Assembly (NCBI GenBank): GCA_016789785.1
Contig: JAEUQE010000069.1
Span: forward strand, 1 to 37,011
Source: Bryobacterales bacterium
GTDB lineage: Bacteria > Acidobacteriota > Terriglobia > Bryobacterales > Bryobacteraceae
Reading direction: 5' to 3'
DNA: 37,011 bases
Below, in pieces: positions 1 through 6,905 of the stretch (position 1 is its first letter; the number at the start of each line of letters is the position of its first letter). The notes beneath the pieces are model-generated. The model saw only the letters and a list, made by a program, of their open reading frames with translations, was not told the origin of the DNA and did no database searches. A program made the position numbers and the translations under genes.

Positions 1-182
1 TGTCGGCCAATCGGGCGAACGCCGTCAAAGAAGCCATTGTGCGTAAGTTCCCTACGCTTCAGCCCAATCAGTTCGCCGCGGATGGGATGGCCTGGAACAA
101 TCCCGCGGACCCGAACGATCCGCTGAATCACGCGAAGAACCGTCGCGTTGAGATTCGCGTCTACCCGCTCGAGGCGAAGTAA
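1..182 (+). CDS. C-terminus of an OmpA-like domain protein (partial)
   Basis: Only the last 59 residues are inside the window, in the frame starting at base 3. They read as the end of an OmpA/MotB peptidoglycan-binding domain: a helix beginning SANRANAVKEAIV, then FAADGMAWNNPADPNDP, then the hallmark NRRVEIRVYP strand just before the TAA at 180-182. This domain anchors periplasmic or outer-membrane proteins to peptidoglycan. The gene stops 3 nt before the ABC permease start, so it belongs to the same operon. In other bacteria an OmpA domain is known fused to a periplasmic binding protein beside TauC/SsuB-type transporters. I infer that this is the C-terminal half of such a fused solute-binding protein, but that part lies outside the window. 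The family call is firm and the fusion is not shown. Confidence 0.8.
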   Translation, partial: SANRANAVKEAIVRKFPTLQPNQFAADGMAWNNPADPNDPLNHAKNRRVEIRVYPLEAK

Positions 183-185
183 CAC

Positions 186-1079
186 ATGCCTTCCGAGCCA
201 GATACTCCGCCAGCCACTGGGAAGTCTCCCGGCAAGTCAGCCGGGACTACGGTGGAGGAGCCCGCCGGCCATGAGCCCGGGCTCCTTGCCTTGCGTTGGC
301 CGCCGAACGCGCTCTTGAGTAAGTTGATCGGGCTTGGAACGGTAGCGGCAATTCTGCTTTTCTGGTGGATCGCCACGCGCGGCGCGACACCGGAGGCTCG
401 CCTCATCTCGCCGGTGATCCTGCCCTCTCCCGCCGAAGTCGCCGCCAGTGCTCCCTCGCTTTGGAACGAGCGCGGCTTACTGCTGAGCATCGTCGCCACC
501 ATGCGGCGTGTTCTGATCGGCTTCGGGCTCGCTGTGCTCGTCTGCGTGCCGCTCGGCGTCGCCGCCGGATCGTGGCGCGTCCTGGATGCGGCGGCTGCTC
601 CGGTGGCTCTCTTCGGACGCAACATCCCGGTCGCCGCGCTGATCCCGCTGACCATCCTGTGGTTCGGCATCGACGAAACACAAAAAATCGCGTTCATTTT
701 CATCGCCTGCGCACCATTCATTTATTCGGATGCCGTAAGGGCGATTGTCTCGGTACCGGACCGCTACGTCGAAACCGCGCAAACCCTCGGCGCCTCCGCC
801 ATGCAAATCGTCTGGAAGGTACTAGTTGCTCTGGCATTGCCCGACATCTACAAAAGCTTGCGGTCGCTCTTTGGAATCGCGTTTGGCTACATTATGCTCG
901 CAGAGCTGATTAACGCCGAGCACGGTCTTGGCTACTTACTCACCACAAGCCAGCGGCGCGGCCTATCGGAACACATCATCCTCATCCTCTTCGTAATCGG
1001 CGCACTCGCGTTCGGCATCGACCGCTTCCTGCTTTGGTTGCAGCGTGGATTGTTCCCCTACCGTACGGAGGCCGACTAA
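186..1079 (+). CDS. ABC transporter permease, TauC/SsuC type
   Basis: Inner-membrane permease of a binding-protein-dependent importer, 297 residues. The first 45 residues are polar and Pro/Gly-rich, longer than usual for the family. A membrane segment at about 46-65 (ending LFWWIATRG) is followed by the BPD_transp_1 core. The EAA loop that docks the ATPase is at about 197-225 (TLGASAMQIVWKVLVALALP). Further hydrophobic segments lie at about 108-128, 140-180 and 228-245. The start ATG lies 3 nt after the upstream stop with a GAGG about 12 nt before it. The ATPase starts 1 nt after its stop, which implies co-translation. Sequence style matches the nitrate/taurine/sulfonate (NitT/TauT) class, but the substrate cannot be read from the sequence. 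The downstream genes are not typical of a simple nutrient importer. Confidence 0.9.
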   Translation: MPSEPDTPPATGKSPGKSAGTTVEEPAGHEPGLLALRWPPNALLSKLIGLGTVAAILLFWWIATRGATPEARLISPVILPSPAEVAASAPSLWNERGLLLSIVATMRRVLIGFGLAVLVCVPLGVAAGSWRVLDAAAAPVALFGRNIPVAALIPLTILWFGIDETQKIAFIFIACAPFIYSDAVRAIVSVPDRYVETAQTLGASAMQIVWKVLVALALPDIYKSLRSLFGIAFGYIMLAELINAEHGLGYLLTTSQRRGLSEHIILILFVIGALAFGIDRFLLWLQRGLFPYRTEAD

Positions 1080-1080
1080 G

Positions 1081-1911
1081 ATGCCCGCCTCAGAATACGT
1101 TGTCGAATTCGAGAATGTCACGAAGGTCTTCCATGAAGGTGAGCCCAACGCGAGCGTCGCCGTCCGCAACGTGAACTTCAAAGTCCATGACCGCCCCGAT
1201 CACGGAGAGTTCATCTGTGTCCTTGGCCCTTCCGGTTGTGGGAAGTCGACCATCCTGCGCCTGATCGCGGGACTCCGTCCCCACTTTCCCACGACATCGG
1301 GCACCGTCCGCGTGGCAGGCAAGGAAGTGACTGGCCCCGGCCCCGATCGCGGCATGGTGTTCCAGGATTACACGTCCTTCGACAATCGTTCCGTACTCGA
1401 TAACATCGCCTTTGGTCTGGAGTGCGCGGGTATCGCCTCCAGAGAGCGTGAAGACCTCGCCCGCGAGTGGATTCGCAAGGTCGGCCTGAACGTCACGCGC
1501 GACGCGAATAAGTACCCGCATCAGTTATCCGGCGGAATGCGTCAGCGAGTGGCCATCGCTCGCACCTTGATTCTCAAGCCGAGGATTATTCTGATGGACG
1601 AGCCGTTCGGCGCGCTCGATCCTGTCACTCGCCTCAACATGCAGGACTTACTCATCCGCTTGTGGCGCGAGCAGGAAGCCACGGTGTTCTTTATCACGCA
1701 TTCCGTGGAGGAAGCAGTTTTTCTCGGCGACCGGATTTACATCATGACGCCAGCGCCCGGGACCATCATCCGGGAGATGGAGGTGCCGCCTCCGGACCGC
1801 CCGTCGCGCGAACTCCAGCGTGACGCGGCATTTCAGGAGATGGTGTTCGGCATCCGCGACATAATCGAAGGACTCGAGGCATCCGCGCACGCCGGCGCGG
1901 ATCATGTGTGA
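1081..1911 (+). CDS. ABC transporter ATP-binding protein, SsuB/TauB type
   Basis: Cytoplasmic ATPase partner of the preceding permease, 276 residues. Walker A GPSGCGKST is at 49-57, the signature LSGGMRQR at about 149-156, Walker B ILMDEPFGALD with the catalytic Glu near 174, and the H-loop His near 207 (FFITHS). All key residues are present, so it should be active. I chose the ATG at 1081, one base after the permease stop. The same frame is open from 1045, but that would overlap the permease by 35 nt and add a non-homologous leader. The stop TGA overlaps the next gene's ATG by one base (TGATG). The Q-loop region (GMVFQDYTSFDN) resembles the nitrate/sulfonate class. The transported solute is unknown. 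Confidence 0.92.
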   Translation: MPASEYVVEFENVTKVFHEGEPNASVAVRNVNFKVHDRPDHGEFICVLGPSGCGKSTILRLIAGLRPHFPTTSGTVRVAGKEVTGPGPDRGMVFQDYTSFDNRSVLDNIAFGLECAGIASREREDLAREWIRKVGLNVTRDANKYPHQLSGGMRQRVAIARTLILKPRIILMDEPFGALDPVTRLNMQDLLIRLWREQEATVFFITHSVEEAVFLGDRIYIMTPAPGTIIREMEVPPPDRPSRELQRDAAFQEMVFGIRDIIEGLEASAHAGADHV

Positions 1912-2807
1912 TGGCCCAGAATCGACCACAGCCCCAACCCGTGCCCGGCCGCACCGCCGGCGTGGCCGAGTATCTCAAGCGCGCGTTCCTCTACCGCTGG
2001 AACATGCTTTTGTTTCTTGGCGGCGTTGGCGCGGCGATCCTCAGTCCATGGCCCGACGCATTACTTCCTCTCGTAACTGCCGCCGAGATCGCCTATCTGG
2101 GCGCGATGGTCAGCATGCCTCGCTTCCGGAGCGCCATTGATGCGTCCATTTATCAGGAAGCCCGGGAGCAGACAAACACAGCCTCGAAGCAATCCCTGCA
2201 GGACGTCGTGGGACGGCTGTCGTTCGACTCGCGCAAGCGGTTCGAGGCACTCCGTACCCGCTGCATCGAGATGCGGGTGATTGCGAGCGAAGTGCGCGGA
2301 CGAGGAGGCAGCGCGGCTCCCGGTGACGATCTGAGCACACCTGCGCTGGACCGCCTGTTGTGGGTGTTTCTGAGGTTACTGGTTTCGCAGGAGGCGCTCG
2401 ACCGTTTCCTTGAGCGCACCAATGCCGAGGAAATCCAGGCCCGCCTCGCTGAAGCGCAGAGTAAGTTGGTTGGGCATACCGCGGGCGACGAACGGATCGT
2501 CCGCTCATTGCAGGACAGTGTCGCGGCACACCAGCAACGCCTTGAGAACTACGATCGGGCAAAAGGCAACGCGGAGTTTGTGCGCATTGAACTGGACCGC
2601 ATCGAAGCAAAGATTCACGCACTTACGGAGTCGGCGGTGAATCGTCAGAATCCCGACTTACTCAGCAGTCAGATCGATTCCGTAGCCGAAAGCATGCAGT
2701 CCACCGAACGCGCCATCACGGAGTTGCAGGAGATCACGGGCATGGTGGATCAACTGCAGGAACCACCCGCGATCCTCGAAGCAGACTTACGGCAGGTGCA
2801 AAGATGA
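1911..2807 (+). CDS. Two-TM coiled-coil protein of unknown function
   Basis: I do not recognise a named family. The 298-residue product has a short basic/Pro-rich start, two adjacent hydrophobic segments at about 31-49 and 50-72, and then a long, mostly helical, charged region from about 95 to the end rich in E, R, Q and L (for example LDRFLERTNAEEIQARLAEA). This suggests a membrane-tethered cytoplasmic coiled coil. The start ATG overlaps the ATPase stop (TGATG), and a GTG directly before it (1908) is the alternative. The AAA ATPase follows 28 nt later. The layout loosely recalls XpaC/TelA-type membrane stress proteins, but I see no specific motif to support that. Given its place between an ABC importer and an AAA ATPase, an adaptor or scaffold role is a reasonable inference. 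Confidence 0.75.
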   Translation: MAQNRPQPQPVPGRTAGVAEYLKRAFLYRWNMLLFLGGVGAAILSPWPDALLPLVTAAEIAYLGAMVSMPRFRSAIDASIYQEAREQTNTASKQSLQDVVGRLSFDSRKRFEALRTRCIEMRVIASEVRGRGGSAAPGDDLSTPALDRLLWVFLRLLVSQEALDRFLERTNAEEIQARLAEAQSKLVGHTAGDERIVRSLQDSVAAHQQRLENYDRAKGNAEFVRIELDRIEAKIHALTESAVNRQNPDLLSSQIDSVAESMQSTERAITELQEITGMVDQLQEPPAILEADLRQVQR

Positions 2808-2835
2808 ATTGCCATCGCAATCCGGAGGTCCGCTC

Positions 2836-4599
2836 ATGAGCCAGCCGAATCAGGACGCCCGCGTCCCCGCATGGTTTCCACCCTGGGCTGCGCGGCTGAC
2901 ACAACTCTTCTTTTCCGGGACTACCGCGATGTTCGTGCTGCACGGCAATGTTCATGACTTAGTGCGCATCGCCCCGGATCCCGCCCCCCGCTACAGCACA
3001 CTCGCCGACTTTCTCGCCGGCCAGGTCTTCGGACGCTGGGACTTAGTGCTCCATTACGATCTGGCCCGCGGACTCCGCGCCTTCGCTTCGTCCGACGCCG
3101 AGCGCCTGAAACAGATGGTGGTCCTCGCCAACCGCAAGGCCGGCGATCTTACTCTGGCCCGCAAGGATCCCAGCGTCGCCTTCGCCATGATTGACCGGCT
3201 GGCGCAAAACAACATCATGGCTGAGGAGAGCGAACGCATCAGCGTCGCCATCCTGATCGATCATGCGTCATTCTTCGTGCCCGCCGGCGAACCCGGCCGG
3301 CTGAGCCTGACCGCCTCGTCACATATCGTTCACTTACTCAATTGGGCATCCAGCCCGCACATCAAACGCCTCAACATGGCATTCGTCCTGATTGACGAGC
3401 GGATTGCCGCGATCAGCGAGCGGATCGCGTCGAGCCCCCACGTCGCGGGGATCGAGATCCCTCTGCCGGATGTCGCCGAGCGCCAGAATTTTATCCCCTT
3501 CGCCGCCGGGTCCCGCGATTTCACACAAGCCTCGGATTACACCGCCGAAGAGCTTGCCAAACTGACGGCTGGCGTCTCCTTGATTGACCTCAACGTGATG
3601 GTGCAATCCGCGTTTGAAGGCACCGAGCGGCTGGATTCGAAGCGCATGCGCACGCTGAAAAAACAGTTGATCGAGCGCCAGTGCCAGGGACTGATAGAGT
3701 TTATCGAGCCGAAATGGACCCTTGATGCCGTTGTCGGCCATGAGCCGGTGAAGCAGCGCCTCCGCGAAGATGCTCAGTTACTGAAGCGCGGCGAATCGCA
3801 AACGCTGCCCATGGGTTACCTGATCTGCGGCGCCGTCGGCACCGGTAAGACGTTCATTGCGCAGTGCGCCGCGGGTGAGATCGGGATTCCTTGTGTAATT
3901 CTGAAGAATTTCCGGTCAAAGTATGTGGGCGAGACCGAGGGAAACTTAGAGCGCGTCCTTGGAGTTCTTCGGGCGATGGGCCCCGTGGTGGTGGTGATTG
4001 ATGAGGCCGACGCCGCGCTCGGCGACCGCGGCCAGGAAGGCGATTCCGGCACTTCCAGCCGCATCTTTTCCATGATCGCGGCGCAAATGGGAGATACTCG
4101 ATACCGGGGCCGCATCCTCTGGATGCTGCTCACCTGCCGCCCGGACTTACTCCCGATCGACTTGAAGCGTCAGGGGCGCGCCGAGGTCCACATCCCGCTG
4201 TTCTATCCCGAAGATCAGCACGAGATCCGCGATATGTTTGTCTCCATGGCGCGCAAACTCGGCGCGACCGTCGCGCCGGAAGATGTGCCAGACGTCCCGC
4301 AAAAGGGCCAACTCTCGGGCGCCGATATCGAAGGTCTGGTCGGACGCGCGCTTCGAAAGTCGCTTTTGGCAGGCGCGAAGCAGGTCACTCGCGAGGCGCT
4401 CGCGGATGCCGTACAGGGCTTTCTTCCATCCACCGAGGGTATCGAGAAAGAACTCCAGGAGGTTGCGGCGATTGTCGAATGTACTGACTTACCCTTCCTG
4501 CCGCCTGAGATTGTCAAAAGGATGGAAGCCGCAGGCGGCCGCGCGAAGATGGTGGAGCGGCTCAACGTATTGCGGCGCATGGTCGAGTTACAAGGTTAG
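2836..4599 (+). CDS. Ycf46-like AAA ATPase with degenerate N-terminal half
   Basis: AAA-family ATPase of 587 residues. The C-terminal module carries Walker A GAVGTGKT from about 332, Walker B VVVIDEAD with Asp389/Glu390, a GDSGTSSRIF stretch, sensor 1 (LLTCRPDLLP) and an arginine-finger-like KRQGR. The GDSGTS segment and a preceding IEFIEPKWTLDAVVGHEPVK linker match the cyanobacterial/chloroplast Ycf46 layout, in which a nucleotide-binding-like N-terminal half lacking Walker motifs precedes the active ring domain. Here that N-terminal half holds FVLHGNVHDLV, AILIDHASFF and FVLIDERIAAISERI. I chose ATG 2836 because GGAGG at 2824-2828 sits 7 nt upstream. A TTG at 2809 is in frame but has no such signal. 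It is not FtsH: no protease motif and no membrane segment. Its substrate is unknown, and operon position suggests it remodels the coiled-coil protein or the ABC complex. Confidence 0.88.
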   Translation: MSQPNQDARVPAWFPPWAARLTQLFFSGTTAMFVLHGNVHDLVRIAPDPAPRYSTLADFLAGQVFGRWDLVLHYDLARGLRAFASSDAERLKQMVVLANRKAGDLTLARKDPSVAFAMIDRLAQNNIMAEESERISVAILIDHASFFVPAGEPGRLSLTASSHIVHLLNWASSPHIKRLNMAFVLIDERIAAISERIASSPHVAGIEIPLPDVAERQNFIPFAAGSRDFTQASDYTAEELAKLTAGVSLIDLNVMVQSAFEGTERLDSKRMRTLKKQLIERQCQGLIEFIEPKWTLDAVVGHEPVKQRLREDAQLLKRGESQTLPMGYLICGAVGTGKTFIAQCAAGEIGIPCVILKNFRSKYVGETEGNLERVLGVLRAMGPVVVVIDEADAALGDRGQEGDSGTSSRIFSMIAAQMGDTRYRGRILWMLLTCRPDLLPIDLKRQGRAEVHIPLFYPEDQHEIRDMFVSMARKLGATVAPEDVPDVPQKGQLSGADIEGLVGRALRKSLLAGAKQVTREALADAVQGFLPSTEGIEKELQEVAAIVECTDLPFLPPEIVKRMEAAGGRAKMVERLNVLRRMVELQG

Positions 4600-4623
4600 A
4601 GGATTCGATTCAAAGGAGAGATG

Positions 4624-4914
4624 ATGGCACGTACAAGCTGGTTTGACGACGCGGAACTTCCCGTAATTGAGGAGCAGGTGCAGAAACTGGAGTCATTCGC
4701 TGACGCCATGGCCGACGGAGTCGTCGAGAAGCAGGAGTTGGAGCGGCAGCAGGACAGTCTGGTGGAGGCGATGAAAGCCGTGGAGGCTGATCTCAACGAC
4801 GAGCAGCACGCCAAAGTCACGCGGCTGCTGGTGGAGCTTAGCGCCTACAACATCATGCGGCTGCTTCACGAACTGCACGCCACACGCCTCCAGCGTGCCT
4901 TCGGAGCAAAGTAG
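4624..4914 (+). CDS. Small acidic helical protein, last gene of the ABC/AAA operon
   Basis: A 96-residue, almost wholly helical acidic protein with heptad-like runs (EEQVQKLESFADAMAD and ELERQQDSLVEAMKAVEADL). It has no signal peptide, membrane segment or recognised domain. AAGGAG at 4613-4618 gives normal spacing to the ATG at 4624; the adjacent ATG at 4621 is possible. It follows the AAA ATPase by 24 nt on the same strand, so it is probably co-transcribed. A cofactor or adaptor for the AAA protein is one idea, but the sequence does not prove it. The gene is likely real because of its ribosome-binding site and position. Confidence 0.7.
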   Translation: MARTSWFDDAELPVIEEQVQKLESFADAMADGVVEKQELERQQDSLVEAMKAVEADLNDEQHAKVTRLLVELSAYNIMRLLHELHATRLQRAFGAK

Positions 4915-4937
4915 CCGGGCCATCCAGGTTCCTACTA

Positions 4938-4955
4938 AGCTCGGGCAGACGAGCT
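4938..4955. terminator. Short inverted repeat between convergent genes
   Basis: AGCTCG (4938-4943) and CGAGCT (4950-4955) form a perfect 6-bp stem with a 6-nt loop in the 69-nt gap between the convergent operon end and the sulfatase end. There is no clear T-run on either side, so intrinsic termination is only plausible. Confidence 0.3.
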
Positions 4956-4983
4956 ACGCGGGTCTACAGAGTTCCGCCAGCCG

Positions 4984-6507
4984 CTACTTGTGCACCGGCG
5001 GCCGGCGTGGCGGACGTTTCAACTCCGCGGGGAACTCGGCAGCTTTCGTCCCCTTCGGACTCCGCAGATTCTGTGATCCGCCGCGATCGGGCCAGATCGG
5101 CATCTGCATTCCGCCGGTCTGCTCCAGGATCTCGAACAGCCGCGCCCGCATCTGCTGAATCGTTTTCTGATGGGCCTCGCTGTAAATCAGATTGTTCTTC
5201 TCCAGCGGATCCTGCTGTAAGTCGTACAATTCATCCGAGTCCCAGATTCCGTGATAGCGGATGAACTTGTACTTGTCGCCGCGAAGCGCATGCAGCGTCG
5301 GGGTCTGCGGGAAGTTACGTTCCCAATAATACTCGTAGAGTAACTCCTTACGCCAGGGGCCGCCCTTTCCCGAAGCCAGCGCCAGCCAGCTCTGCCCGTC
5401 GCCCTGCGGAGGCTTCAAGCCCATCGTATCCAGCACGGTGGGCATGATGTCGATATTCGCCACCACTTCCCGCACGGTCTTGCCGCCACCGAACAACTCG
5501 GGGCACCTCGCCAGCAATGGAACCCGCATCGACTCTTCGTAGGCAGTCCGCTTGTCGATCAGGCCGTGCTCGCCGAACGCGAAGCCGTTGTCTCCCATGT
5601 AAATCACGAGCGTCGAGTCGAGTTCACCTCTTGCCTTCAGGGCGTCAAATACGCGGCCCAGGCTCTCATCCACGCCGCACAGTGTCTCCGCGTAATCGCG
5701 ATAATACTGCGCAATGTCAATCTCGGTGTGATACGGATACTCCACGCCATGCCACGAGTTGCGCTGGTTCTGCACCCATAGTGGACGGCCACGCGCGTTG
5801 TCTCCGGTGGCATCCATGGTGGCGGGATACTGAAACGGTTTTCCGGCAAACTTACCCTTATGCCGGGGCGCCGGCACGAAGTCGCCATGGACGGCTTTGT
5901 GAGAGAGGTAGAGGAAATACGGCTGATCCTTCTTGCGGCCCTCCAGCCATTGCAGAGCGTAATCGGTCAGCTCGTCCGTGATATATCCCTTCTGCGGTAC
6001 GCGTTTCCCATTCACATTGAGCCCGTTCGGTGACGGATTGTAAGTTCCCTGTCCCCGGAAACTCACCCAATGATCAAACCCTGCCTGCGGGTCGTCACTT
6101 TCCCCGCCCATATGCCACTTACCGACAAAGGCCGTCGAATAACCGGCCGCCTGCAGATACTGCGGAAACAGCTTCGTGCCGGGAGGGATCTTCGTGTTGT
6201 TGTCGATGATCCGGTGGCGGTGTGCATACACTCCTGTCAGAATCGATGCCCGGCTCGGGCTGCACAGCGCGGTCGTTACGAACGCATTGGGAAAGTGCAC
6301 GCCTTCCCGCGCCATGCGGTCCATCTGCGGGGTCTCAAGCCAGGCTTGTCCCTTGAGAAACCCCATCGCGTCATAGCGATGATCATCGGACAAGATGAAG
6401 ATCACGTTGCGCGGTTTCGTCCCGGTGCGCGCCAGCCGCTGTAGATTCGCGGTCTGTGCAAGCGCGGCACTCGCGGTCAGCCCGCCCAACATCGTCCTTC
6501 GGTTCAT
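4984..6507 (-). CDS. Secreted type I sulfatase
   Basis: Alkaline-phosphatase-fold sulfatase of 507 residues, expected to hydrolyse sulfate esters, probably on sulfated polysaccharides, outside the cytoplasm. The N-terminus (NRRTMLGGLTASAALA) looks like a twin-arginine or Sec signal. The metal ligands DD are at 41-42 (ILSDDHRYDAM). The active-site motif is CSPSRASILTG with Cys82, the residue converted to formylglycine. A later MGDNGFAFGEHG holds the conserved Asp-Asn pair, and the C-terminal YDLQQDPLEKNNL is a family hallmark. Length is normal. ATG 6507 is preferred because GGGAGG lies about 7 nt upstream; the frame is open to 6663, but that part runs into a repeat region and has no signal-peptide logic. 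No formylglycine-generating enzyme is in the window. The exact substrate cannot be read. Confidence 0.92.
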   Translation of the reverse strand: MNRRTMLGGLTASAALAQTANLQRLARTGTKPRNVIFILSDDHRYDAMGFLKGQAWLETPQMDRMAREGVHFPNAFVTTALCSPSRASILTGVYAHRHRIIDNNTKIPPGTKLFPQYLQAAGYSTAFVGKWHMGGESDDPQAGFDHWVSFRGQGTYNPSPNGLNVNGKRVPQKGYITDELTDYALQWLEGRKKDQPYFLYLSHKAVHGDFVPAPRHKGKFAGKPFQYPATMDATGDNARGRPLWVQNQRNSWHGVEYPYHTEIDIAQYYRDYAETLCGVDESLGRVFDALKARGELDSTLVIYMGDNGFAFGEHGLIDKRTAYEESMRVPLLARCPELFGGGKTVREVVANIDIMPTVLDTMGLKPPQGDGQSWLALASGKGGPWRKELLYEYYWERNFPQTPTLHALRGDKYKFIRYHGIWDSDELYDLQQDPLEKNNLIYSEAHQKTIQQMRARLFEILEQTGGMQMPIWPDRGGSQNLRSPKGTKAAEFPAELKRPPRRPPVHK

Positions 6508-6589
6508 GCGAAGTTCCTCCCTGCCAAGGGAGATCATCTCATCAATCAGGTGCTGCGCGCATCCTCGCCCGGGGCCGGTGTACGCGCCG

Positions 6590-6905
6590 CGCTGCCCCTC
6601 GAATCGACGACGCGTCGCGTCTTCGCCGGGGGCGCCTGCCGCGAGGATAACACTCTCCAGCACTCGCGATGAACGTTTCCTGGAAATGACTGCGTGCAGC
6701 TACTTCGCCCGAGGCGCCTGCCGCACGGGTAGTAATCTCCCGGCGACCGCGGTGAACGTTTCCTGGAATCACTGGCGTACAGTTACTTCGCCGGAGGCGC
6801 CTACCGCGCGGCTAGCACTCTCCAGACGACCGCGATGAACGATTCCTCGAATCACTGACGTGCAGTTACTTCGCCGGAGGCGGTTGCCGCGCGGTCAGCG
6901 CCTCA
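6590..6905. repeat. Degenerate 83-bp tandem repeat array
   Basis: Two full units of exactly 83 bp lie at 6696-6778 and 6779-6861. They share GAACG(T/A)TTCCT(G/C)GAATCACTG and CAG(C/T)TACTTCGCC. A diverged 82-bp unit (about 6614-6695) precedes them, with a trace of another from about 6590. A truncated unit (6862 to about 6905) follows and runs into the stop codon of the TamB-BamA gene. Since 83 is not a multiple of three and the frame shifts, the array is not a coding repeat. Each unit holds CGCC-GGA-GGCG, a potential small hairpin. The array fills most of the 395-nt gap 6508-6902. In the remainder (6508-6589) I see only the sulfatase ribosome-binding site. Confidence 0.85.

Noticed and set aside
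2809..2835. TTG start for the AAA ATPase
   Set aside because: No ribosome-binding site, whereas ATG 2836 has GGAGG at ideal spacing.
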